A model generated the notes under the pieces. The model was not told the DNA's origin, did no database searches, and saw only the letters and a list, made by a program, of their open reading frames with translations. This document shows, piece after piece, positions 17,895 through 25,490 of a DNA stretch of 64,000 nt (position 1 is its first letter; every line of letters begins with the position of its first letter). Source of the stretch: Mycolicibacterium peregrinum. GTDB taxonomy: Bacteria; Actinomycetota; Actinomycetes; Mycobacteriales; Mycobacteriaceae. The position numbers and the translations under genes are program-made. Location: the NCBI RefSeq assembly GCF_002102345.1, contig NZ_LQPP01000027.1:1-64000 (forward strand), given 5' to 3'.

Positions 17895-18697
17895 CTAACG
17901 AGTTGGCCGGAAAAGTCGCGGTCGTCACCGGCGGTGCGTCGGGTCTCGGTGAGGGGTTGGTGCGCCGGTTCGCCGCCGAGGGCGCCAGGGTGTTGATCGG
18001 CGACGTCGACGAGGATCGTGGCAAGGCGCTCGCCGCCGAACTCGGTGACAACACCGCGTTCCTGTTCACCGACGTGAGTGATGTCGAGCAGGTGGGGCAT
18101 CTGGTGTCGACCGCGGTCGACACCTTCGGCGGCCTCGACGTGATGGTCAACAACGCCGGGGTCTCAGGCCGGATGCACCGTCGCTTCCTGGACGACGATC
18201 TCGCTGATTTCGACACCGTGATGCGAGTCAACGTCCGGGCCGTCATGGCCGGCACCCGTGATGCCGCGAGGTACATGTCCGAGCACGGCGGCGGATCGAT
18301 CCTCAACCTGACTTCGATCGGCGGGATTCAGGCCGGCGGCGGCGTGATGACGTATCGCGCCTCGAAGGCTGCTGTCATCCAGTTCACGAAGTCAGCGGCG
18401 ATCGAGTTGGCCCACTACGAGATCCGGGTCAACGCCATCGCTCCTGGCAATATTCGCACCGCGATCGTGGCCAAGTCGGCCTCGCCGGAGGAGCTTGAGC
18501 GCATCGAGGAGTTCGAGGCCGGGATCCGCGCCCAGATGCGCAACGACCGCCCGCTCAAGCGCGAGGGCACGGTCGAGGACGTCGCTGAGGCGGCGCTGTA
18601 CTTCGCGACCGACCGGTCCCGGTACGTGACGGGAACCATCCTGCCGATCGATGGGGGCACCGTCGCGGGCAAGGTCATCGTGAGAAAGCCCAAGTAG
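17891..18697 (+). CDS. SDR-family oxidoreductase
   Basis: A 268-residue classical SDR. The cofactor motif TGGASGLG is at residues 13-20, D39 after strand 2 favours NAD(H), NNAG is at 87-90, and the catalytic residues are S142, Y155 and K159 in YRASK. The ATG at 17891 overlaps the hydrolase stop, so the two genes form one unit. It probably oxidises a secondary alcohol. An inverted repeat downstream at 18754-18772 may end the transcript. Confidence 0.85.
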   Translation: MTNELAGKVAVVTGGASGLGEGLVRRFAAEGARVLIGDVDEDRGKALAAELGDNTAFLFTDVSDVEQVGHLVSTAVDTFGGLDVMVNNAGVSGRMHRRFLDDDLADFDTVMRVNVRAVMAGTRDAARYMSEHGGGSILNLTSIGGIQAGGGVMTYRASKAAVIQFTKSAAIELAHYEIRVNAIAPGNIRTAIVAKSASPEELERIEEFEAGIRAQMRNDRPLKREGTVEDVAEAALYFATDRSRYVTGTILPIDGGTVAGKVIVRKPK

Positions 18698-18753
18698 CCC
18701 AGGTAGCCCACCGAACGGCCCGGCCGAGACTACGGTTTTTGCCGCGGTAAGCA

Positions 18754-18772
18754 GGTTCTTCCGTCAAGAACC
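18754..18772. terminator. Inverted repeat GGTTCTT-N5-AAGAACC
   Basis: A 7-base perfect stem with a 5-base loop, after the SDR stop and before the TetR promoter. There is no T-run after it, so it could be a weak terminator or an operator instead. Confidence 0.35.
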
Positions 18773-18788
18773 GGAGTGTCGGCGAGGA

Positions 18789-18810
18789 TTAAATCAAGTG
18801 CTTGACTTAA
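18789..18810. promoter_or_regulatory. Operator-like palindrome with CAAG-N2-CTTG core
   Basis: Ten-base arms (TTAAATCAAG and CTTGACTTAA, one mismatch) flank two bases. The core is close to the published KstR2 consensus AnCAAGnnCTTGnT, differing at the last base. It lies 14 bases before the TTG start of the TetR gene and covers an alternative ATG at 18798. It probably mediates autoregulation of the operon that follows. Confidence 0.62.
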
Positions 18811-18824
18811 TTACAGGAGGCGCG

Positions 18825-19502
18825 TTGACTGTAACGGTGACAGCAGCCAGCCGGACCGCCCGCGCCGACCGGGCGAGCAGTACCCAGGAGGCGATCCTCA
18901 AGGCGGCTGAGCGCCTCTACGCCGAGCACGGGGTGTTCGCGGTGTCCAACCGTCAGGTGAGTGAGGCGGCCGGGCAGGGCAACAACGCCGCGGTCGGCTA
19001 CCACTTCGGTACCAAGACGGATCTGGTCCGCGCGATCGAGCACAAGCACCGTGGTCCGATCGAGTGCCTGCGCGAGCAGATGGTTGCCGACACCGGCGCT
19101 TCGAACGAGCTGAGAGACTGGGTTGCCTGCCTGGTGCAGCCACTCACCGATCACCTTGCCGCGCTGGGCAACCCGACCTGGTATGCCAGGTTCGCCGCCC
19201 AGGTGATGACCGATCCGGCCTACCACAACATCGTGGTTCGTGACGCCCTGAGCTCAGCGTCGCTGGTGCAGGTCATCGATGGGATGAAGAACTGCCTGCC
19301 CGATCTGCCCGACGAGATCCGGGTCGAACGCAACATCATGGCGCGCAATCTCCTGATGCACAGTGCCGCTGATCGCGAACGCGCGATGGCCCAGGGCGGC
19401 ACCGTGCCGCGGGCATCCTGGCAGGGCGCGGCGTCGGGGCTGATCGACGCGATTGTCGGTCTGTGGATGGCGCCGGTTACTCGAGAAAGCGACCTGCTGT
19501 GA
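18825..19502 (+). CDS. TetR-family regulator, first gene of the P450 operon
   Basis: A 225-residue TetR protein with its helix-turn-helix at about residues 40-61 (SNRQVSEAAGQGNNAAVGYH). The TTG start follows AGGAGG at 18815-18820; GTG 18837 is an alternative. An ATG at 18798 was rejected because it lies inside the palindrome. The stop overlaps the ferredoxin start (GTGA), so this regulator is translated together with the catabolic genes and is the likely controller of 18825-27917. The ligand is unknown. Confidence 0.85.
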   Translation: MTVTVTAASRTARADRASSTQEAILKAAERLYAEHGVFAVSNRQVSEAAGQGNNAAVGYHFGTKTDLVRAIEHKHRGPIECLREQMVADTGASNELRDWVACLVQPLTDHLAALGNPTWYARFAAQVMTDPAYHNIVVRDALSSASLVQVIDGMKNCLPDLPDEIRVERNIMARNLLMHSAADRERAMAQGGTVPRASWQGAASGLIDAIVGLWMAPVTRESDLL

Positions 19503-19693
19503 AAGTCATTGTCGACCAGGACAAGTGTGTCTCTTCGGGGCAGTGCGTACTCAACGCCAGCACGGTATTCGACCAGCGCGACGAAGACGGCGTCGTCGTG
19601 CTGCTCGAACCCACCCCCGGTCCGGACCAAACCGAAAACACCCGCCGCGCCGCCGCGGCCTGCCCAGCCCTGGCCATCGAAATTCAAGACTGA
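19499..19693 (+). CDS. [3Fe-4S]-type ferredoxin
   Basis: A 64-residue ferredoxin with cysteines at C10, C16 and C55 (C-x5-C ... C-P), the pattern of single-cluster ferredoxins that feed electrons to mycobacterial P450s. The GTG start overlaps the TetR stop by four bases, and the P450 gene begins 21 bases downstream. It is the obvious electron donor for that P450. No ferredoxin reductase gene is present in the window. Confidence 0.88.
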   Translation: MKVIVDQDKCVSSGQCVLNASTVFDQRDEDGVVVLLEPTPGPDQTENTRRAAAACPALAIEIQD

Positions 19694-19714
19694 CTTGAGA
19701 AATGGAAGCACCAT

Positions 19715-20932
19715 ATGTCTGAGACGCTGACCGAAGTCGACATCCCCGACTACCCCATGGAGCGCGATGTGCGGTGCCCGTTTGCGCCGCCGTCACCCAT
19801 GCTGGGAAACCCCAAAGGTCTTTTCCGTGTCAAGATCTGGAACGGCGACACCCCCTGGTTGATCACCGGCCACGAAGAGGCCCGGACTCTCTTCGCAGAC
19901 TCCCGGATCAGCGTGGACGACCGAATCGAGGGTTTCCCGCACTGGAACGAGCACATGCTCTCCACCGTCGACAAGCGGCCGCGCTCGGTGTTCACCTCCG
20001 ATGCCGAGGAGCACACCCGGTTCCGCCGGATGCTGTCCAAGCCGTTCACGTTCCGTCGCGTCGAGGGACTGCGCGCGGCCATCCAGAAGATCACCGACGA
20101 GTGCATCGACGAGATCCTGGCCGGACCGCAGCCCGCCGATCTGGTTGCCAAGCTGGCGTTGCCGGTGCCCACCGTGGTGATCAGCGAGATGCTCGGTGTT
20201 CCTTACGAAGACCACGAGTTCTTCCAGGAGCATGCCAACGCCGGCCTGGCCCGTTACGCGGCAGCCGACGCCATGCAGAAGGGTGCGATGAGCCTGCACC
20301 AGTACCTGATCAACCTGGTCGAGGAGAAGCAGGCCAACCCGTCGGAGGACGCGGTGTCCGATCTGGCCGAGCGCGTGACCGCCGGGGAGATCAGCGTCAA
20401 GGAGGCCGCGCAGCTGGGCACCGGCCTGTTGATCGCCGGACATGAGACCACCGCCAACATGATCGGCATCGGCATCCTGGCGCTGCTGGAGAATCCTGAG
20501 CAGGCCGACTTCCTGCGTGCCGCCGACGATCCGAAGGTGATCGCCAACGCGGTCGAGGAACTGATGCGTTATCTGTCCATCATCCAGACCGGCCAGCGGC
20601 GGGTCGCGCTGGAGGACATCGAGATCAGCGGCGAGACCATCCGCGCCGGTGACGGCGTCATCATCGACCTGTCTCCGGCCAACTGGGACGCGAAGGCCTA
20701 CCCGGAGCCCGACAAGCTCGACCTCCGCCGCGACGCCGGCCAGCAACTCGGCTTCGGCTACGGCAGGCATCAATGTGTCGGTCAGCAGCTGGCACGCGCC
20801 GAACTGCAGATCGTCTTCCACACCCTGCTGCGCCGGATCCCGACCTTGCGCCTGGCCGTTCCGCTCGACGAGGTGCCGTTCAAGCATGACCGCCTCGCCT
20901 ACGGCGTCTACGAACTCCCCGTCGCCTGGTAG
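19715..20932 (+). CDS. Cytochrome P450
   Basis: A 405-residue P450. The I-helix oxygen-activation motif AGHETT starts at residue 241, there is an ExxR-type motif region, and the heme loop FGYGRHQCVGQQLAR carries C354 as iron ligand. It is soluble, with no membrane anchor, and would hydroxylate the substrate of this operon using the ferredoxin encoded just upstream. An amidohydrolase, two M24-fold proteins and a crotonase follow. The CYP family number was not assigned. Confidence 0.93.
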   Translation: MSETLTEVDIPDYPMERDVRCPFAPPSPMLGNPKGLFRVKIWNGDTPWLITGHEEARTLFADSRISVDDRIEGFPHWNEHMLSTVDKRPRSVFTSDAEEHTRFRRMLSKPFTFRRVEGLRAAIQKITDECIDEILAGPQPADLVAKLALPVPTVVISEMLGVPYEDHEFFQEHANAGLARYAAADAMQKGAMSLHQYLINLVEEKQANPSEDAVSDLAERVTAGEISVKEAAQLGTGLLIAGHETTANMIGIGILALLENPEQADFLRAADDPKVIANAVEELMRYLSIIQTGQRRVALEDIEISGETIRAGDGVIIDLSPANWDAKAYPEPDKLDLRRDAGQQLGFGYGRHQCVGQQLARAELQIVFHTLLRRIPTLRLAVPLDEVPFKHDRLAYGVYELPVAW

Positions 20933-20982
20933 TTCCGGCAGGCCGATCCCTCAGCCCTCACAGCCCGATTGGAGTACCATAG

Positions 20983-22146
20983 ATGACTGCTTCGACGACC
21001 CTCTATCCGCCGGAAGGCTTTGGGGCACCGAAGAACCGGCGCGGACATGCGACCGGTGACCTCGGACTGCCACCAGGCACCGAGATCTTCTCGGCCGACA
21101 ATCACATCTCGGTGGCCGACGATATCTTCTTTGAGCGCTTCCCCGAGGAGCTCAAGGGCGCGGCGCCGCGCATCTGGTACGAAGACGGTGCCTACATGGT
21201 CGGCATGAAGGGCAAGGCCTGGACCGGAGGCGATTTCGGTCGCGTGCTGATGCAGTATGACGATCTCGCCGGGGCCGCGTCGAACAACATCGCGGCCCGC
21301 ATCAGAGAGCTCAAAGAGGACGGCATCGACAAGGAGCTGGCGTTCCCGAACGCGGTGCTGGCCCTGTTCCACTACCCGGACAAGGCATTGCGTGAGCGGG
21401 TGTTCCGGATCTACAACGAGCACATCGCGGCACTGCAGGAGCAGTCAGGCGGGCACTTCTACGGCGTCGGCCTGATCAACTGGTGGGACCCCAAGGGCAC
21501 GCGAAGCACTCTGGAGGAGCTGAAGTCGCTGGGCCTCAAGACCTTCCTGCTTCCGCTGAATCCGGGCAAGGACGACGAGGGAAACATCTACGACTACGGC
21601 AGCACCGCGATGGATGCGGTCTGGGACGAGATCGAGGCATCCGGCATCCCGGTCAGCCACCATATCGGCGAGACACCGCCCAAGACGCCGTGCGAGAACA
21701 ACAGCGTGGTGGTCGGCATGATGGTCAATGTCGACTCCTTCCGTGAGCAGTTCGCCAAGTACGTCTTCTCCGGCATCCTCGATCGGCATCCCACACTCAA
21801 GATCGGTTGGTTCGAGGGCGGAATCGCCTGGGTTCCCACGGCATTGCAGGATGCCGAGCACATGCTGGCCTCCTACCGGCACATGTTCAATCACGAGCTG
21901 CAACACGATGTCCGGCACTACTGGAACGAGCACATGGCCGCCTCGTTCATGGTGGATCCGCTCGGGCTGCGGCTGATCGACGAGATCGGCGTCGACAACG
22001 TGATGTGGTCCAGCGACTACCCACACAACGAAAGCACGTTCGGGTACTCGGAGAAGTCTCTGGCCACCGTCGTGGAGGCGGTCGGACCGGAGAATGCGAC
22101 GAAGATCGTGTCGACCAACATCCAGAAGTTCCTGGGGCTCCTGTGA
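20983..22146 (+). CDS. Amidohydrolase-2 family (PF04909) TIM-barrel protein
   Basis: A 387-residue metal-dependent hydrolase/decarboxylase of the ACMSD-like group. Characteristic segments are FSADNHISVAD near the start, the histidine in VSHHIGETPP and the aspartate in WSSDYPHNES near the end. Members decarboxylate or hydrolyse ring-derived acids. The stop overlaps the M24 gene (GTGA). A related protein starts the operon at 40931. In this one the usual first DxHxxEP motif reads DNHISVAD, which lacks the EP. Confidence 0.8.
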   Translation: MTASTTLYPPEGFGAPKNRRGHATGDLGLPPGTEIFSADNHISVADDIFFERFPEELKGAAPRIWYEDGAYMVGMKGKAWTGGDFGRVLMQYDDLAGAASNNIAARIRELKEDGIDKELAFPNAVLALFHYPDKALRERVFRIYNEHIAALQEQSGGHFYGVGLINWWDPKGTRSTLEELKSLGLKTFLLPLNPGKDDEGNIYDYGSTAMDAVWDEIEASGIPVSHHIGETPPKTPCENNSVVVGMMVNVDSFREQFAKYVFSGILDRHPTLKIGWFEGGIAWVPTALQDAEHMLASYRHMFNHELQHDVRHYWNEHMAASFMVDPLGLRLIDEIGVDNVMWSSDYPHNESTFGYSEKSLATVVEAVGPENATKIVSTNIQKFLGLL

Positions 22147-23411
22147 CGAGTTCGACGCTTTCAGGCGTCACCCAGATCGCCCGAACCGGCTTCACTCCGT
22201 TCGACATCCCGGATGAGCCTGACCTCGCTCGGCTGCGTCGAGAGGTCAGCGCGCGTCTGCACGCCGCAATGACCGATCAGGGTGTCGACGCGCTCGTGCT
22301 GCTCGGCAACAGCAACGTCATGTACGCCACCGGCATCGCCTGGCCGCTGGCCGACGCCGGACTGTCGCACGTGGAACGGCCGATCGCGGTCGTGCTGGCC
22401 GGTGACGAACACCCGCATCTGTTCCTGCCGTTCCGTGAGGGCGCGGCCATGGAGACCGGGCTGCCCGACGATCACCTACACGGGCCGGTCTACCTCGAAT
22501 TCGACGAGGGTGTAGCGGAATTCGCGAAGGTCCTGTCCGGTCTGCTACCGGCGGGTGCGACCATCGCGACCGACGAGTTGACCGGGGCGATGCGGCTCGC
22601 GGGTAGCGCGTTGTTCCCCAGCGCGCCGGTGGATGCTGCCCCGGTGATCGGTGCGGCGAAGCTCGTCAAAACCATCGACCAGATCGCCTGTATCCGCCGG
22701 GCCTGTCAGATCACCGAACAGGCCGTTGCGGAGATACAGAGGTCGCTGGCGCCCGGTGTGCGCCAGATCGACCTGTCTGCCGAATTCGTGCGCCGTACTT
22801 TCGAACTGGGCGCCACGACCAACATGTTCGATTCGATCTGGCAGGCAATGCCCGCGTCGAAGGCGGAGGGCACGTGGACCACCACCGGTGATCTCGCCCT
22901 GCCGCTGCTGACCACCGAGCGCGAGTTGCAGCGCGGCGATGTGCTGTGGACCGACGTGTCGATCGCCTACCACGGCTACTGCTCCGACCACGGGCGCACC
23001 TGGATCGTCGGTCAGGATCCGACGGCTGCTCAACAGGCGCAATTCGACAAGTGGAGTCGCATCGTCGACGCGGTGCTGTCGGTGACCAAGGCCGGCGCCA
23101 CCTGTGGTGACCTCGGCCGGGCGGCCACCGCGGCCGGCGGTGGGCAGAAGCCGTGGCTCCCGCACTTCTACCTGGGACACGGCATCGGTACCAGCGCGGC
23201 TGAGATGCCGATGATCGGCACGGATCTCGGCCAGGAATGGGACGACAACTTCGTCTTCCCGGAAGGCATGTTGCTGGTGTTCGAGCCGGTGGTCTGGGAG
23301 GACGGCACCGGCGGCTACCGCGGCGAGGAGATCGTGGTGGTGACCGAGGGCGGCTGGATGCCGCTGACCGCCTATCCGTACGACCCCTATGAGGTGTCCC
23401 GTGGGAACTGA
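22143..23411 (+). CDS. M24-family (pita-bread fold) metallohydrolase, complete metal site
   Basis: A 422-residue M24 protein. The five metal ligands of the family can be placed: D271 and D282 in TDVSIAYHGYCSDHGRT, H346 in LGHGIGT, E381 in VFEPVVW and E395 in YRGEEIV. Peptidases (Xaa-Pro) and non-peptidases such as the DMSP lyase DddP share this site. In a P450/CoA-transferase operon a non-peptide substrate is more likely. GTG 22143 overlaps the previous stop. It is followed by a paralogue that lacks the ligands. Confidence 0.85.
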   Translation: MTSSTLSGVTQIARTGFTPFDIPDEPDLARLRREVSARLHAAMTDQGVDALVLLGNSNVMYATGIAWPLADAGLSHVERPIAVVLAGDEHPHLFLPFREGAAMETGLPDDHLHGPVYLEFDEGVAEFAKVLSGLLPAGATIATDELTGAMRLAGSALFPSAPVDAAPVIGAAKLVKTIDQIACIRRACQITEQAVAEIQRSLAPGVRQIDLSAEFVRRTFELGATTNMFDSIWQAMPASKAEGTWTTTGDLALPLLTTERELQRGDVLWTDVSIAYHGYCSDHGRTWIVGQDPTAAQQAQFDKWSRIVDAVLSVTKAGATCGDLGRAATAAGGGQKPWLPHFYLGHGIGTSAAEMPMIGTDLGQEWDDNFVFPEGMLLVFEPVVWEDGTGGYRGEEIVVVTEGGWMPLTAYPYDPYEVSRGN

Positions 23412-24534
23412 AATCGAGGCCGACGGCCTGGCACTGCGCGTCAGCCGCCGGGAGCGCGCCATCGCCCAGATGGAGGCGCATGGCCTCGACGCGCTCGTAC
23501 TGGGCAGGCAGGCCAACGTTCGATACATCTCCGGGGCCCCGCAGCTGTGGGTGGTGGGTACCCGGCCGTTCGGGCCGATCTGCACCTTCGTCCGTGCGAC
23601 CGGCGAAATCCACCTCAACAGCACGTGGGACGAGGGAATCCCCGAGGAGATCCCACACGAGAACCTGTACGGCTTCGCCTGGAACCCGATGACTCTGGTC
23701 GGCGTGCTGCAGAGCATCAAGGGTGCCGACTCGGCGTGGCGCATCGGAACAGACGCTCTGACACCCACTTTCGCCAAGCTGCTGCCGATGGCCTTCCCGA
23801 ACGCGGAGCTGGTGGACGGTGAGCAGGCAATGCGCGCCGCACGCCGGGTCAAGACCCCCGAGGAGATCGTGGCACTGCGCCGCGCGCTGGCCGTCGCCGA
23901 GGAGGGACTGGCGAAAGGCATTGCCGAGCTGGTCCCGGGAACCACCGAGAAGCGTCTCGCCGGTGCGATATTGGAGGCGGAGGCCGCCGGTGGGGTGAGC
24001 ACTCCGGCCACCCAGGACGCTGCGTGGGTCACCTCGAAAGACCATCCGTGGCGTCGTGCCGAAGGTGACGGGCGCGTGAGCGAGGGTGACCTGGTGGCTC
24101 TGTCGGCGGGCGTGCTCGCAGACGGTTACGTCGCGGAGGTGGCGCGGACGGTTTACGTGGGCGAACCGACAGATGCGGTTCGAGCGCTGTACCGGCGTCG
24201 GGATGACCTGTGGGACAGGCTGGTTGATGCCTGCCGCGCCGGAAAGCCGACGAGCGGGTTACTCGATGCGTACGAACAGGCCGGCGAACCGCTGCCGGCG
24301 ATGCCGGTGGCGCACGGGCTCGGGTTGGGATTCGACCCGCCGGTGGTGTCGCCGACTTTGCGGGCGACCGCCGAGGCCGACATCCTCGAGGAGGGCATGG
24401 TCCTGGCCGTCACGGGCTATGTCTGGGAGCAGGGCGTCGGTGCGGTGTTCACCCGCGATGCCGTTGTCGTGGGGGCCGACGGCCCAGAGGTGCTGACCCA
24501 GGCCGCGACCGACAGTGAGGTGGCACATGTCTGA
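23401..24534 (+). CDS. M24-family paralogue lacking most metal ligands
   Basis: A 377-residue M24-fold protein. Aligned with the preceding gene, the ligand positions read S235 (for D), E246 (for D), H305 (kept), T338 (for E) and R352 (for E). It should therefore not bind the usual dinuclear metal centre. Creatinase is a known metal-free member of this fold, so a metal-independent hydrolase or a non-catalytic partner of the first M24 protein are both possible. GTG 23401 follows GAGGTG; ATG 23389 is an alternative. It overlaps the previous gene by 11 bases and the next by 8. Confidence 0.78.
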   Translation: MGTEIEADGLALRVSRRERAIAQMEAHGLDALVLGRQANVRYISGAPQLWVVGTRPFGPICTFVRATGEIHLNSTWDEGIPEEIPHENLYGFAWNPMTLVGVLQSIKGADSAWRIGTDALTPTFAKLLPMAFPNAELVDGEQAMRAARRVKTPEEIVALRRALAVAEEGLAKGIAELVPGTTEKRLAGAILEAEAAGGVSTPATQDAAWVTSKDHPWRRAEGDGRVSEGDLVALSAGVLADGYVAEVARTVYVGEPTDAVRALYRRRDDLWDRLVDACRAGKPTSGLLDAYEQAGEPLPAMPVAHGLGLGFDPPVVSPTLRATAEADILEEGMVLAVTGYVWEQGVGAVFTRDAVVVGADGPEVLTQAATDSEVAHV

Positions 24535-25486
24535 GCGGCCCACGCCGGAGGAGATCATCCTCTACGAGAAGGACCCCAGAACCAAGATCGCCACCATCAC
24601 CTTCAACCGGCCGGAATTTCTCAACGCGCCTACGTCGATGGCCCGGCTGCGTTACGCCGACGTGCTGCGGGCGGCCAACGCTGACAACGACGTCAAGGTC
24701 GTGATCATCCGCGGCGTGGGGGACAACCTGGGCAGCGGGGCGGACCTGCCGGAGTTCATGGAGGGTAACGACAATCCGGCGGTACGGCTGGCGGAGCTGC
24801 GGCTGGAGGATGACGGGGTGGGGGAGGTGACATACCCGCCCAAGGGCACCTTCCGCAACGGCGCCACGATCAGTTCGTGGTACGCCAACTCCCAGGCAGG
24901 CAACCGTGCGTTGCAGGATTTCAAGAAGATCAGCATCGTCGAGGCCAAGGGCTACTGCTACGGCTGGCACTTCTACCAGTGCGCCGATGCCGATCTGGTC
25001 ATCTCGTCGGACGACGCTCTCTTCGGGCATCCGTCGTTCCGGTATCACGGCTGGGGCCCCCGCATGTGGACGTGGGTCCAGATGATGGGGCTGCGCAAAT
25101 TCCAGGAGATGGTCTTCACCGGCCGGCCGTTCACTGCAGCGGAGATGTACGACTGCAACTTCCTGAACAAGGTGGTGGCCCGCGATCAGCTGGAAGCCGA
25201 GGTGCAGAAGTATGCGCTGGCCTGTACGCGGAACCGGCCGGTGGACACCGTCTTTCAGCAGAAGATGTTCTTCGAGATCTTCAAACAGCAACAGGGTGAG
25301 TACATGGGAAGCCTGCTGTCCGCGTTCTTCGAGTCGATGGGCAACGGGGTGGCCAACGACAGCGATGACGACCTCGACATGTTCGAGTCGATCGATTCCG
25401 GACTGTCGGCCGCGGTCAATGACAACGACAGCAAGTTCCCGCCCGATTTCCGGCTGTCCAAGAAGAACAGGGCGAAACCCGAATAG
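24527..25486 (+). CDS. Enoyl-CoA hydratase/isomerase family protein
   Basis: A 319-residue crotonase. The first oxyanion-hole loop is LGSGADLPEF. The second region reads GYCYGWHFYQCADADL, where the usual GGG has become YGWH and the typical catalytic glutamates are not obvious, so the reaction may differ from simple hydration. The acidic C-terminal tail DSDDDLDMFES is unusual. It lies between the M24 pair and the double-domain CoA-transferase. Confidence 0.8.
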   Translation: MSERPTPEEIILYEKDPRTKIATITFNRPEFLNAPTSMARLRYADVLRAANADNDVKVVIIRGVGDNLGSGADLPEFMEGNDNPAVRLAELRLEDDGVGEVTYPPKGTFRNGATISSWYANSQAGNRALQDFKKISIVEAKGYCYGWHFYQCADADLVISSDDALFGHPSFRYHGWGPRMWTWVQMMGLRKFQEMVFTGRPFTAAEMYDCNFLNKVVARDQLEAEVQKYALACTRNRPVDTVFQQKMFFEIFKQQQGEYMGSLLSAFFESMGNGVANDSDDDLDMFESIDSGLSAAVNDNDSKFPPDFRLSKKNRAKPE

Positions 25487-25490
25487 ACGC

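Noticed and set aside
18798..18824. Upstream ATG for the TetR gene
   Set aside because: It lies inside the CAAG-N2-CTTG palindrome; AGGAGG precedes the TTG at 18825.
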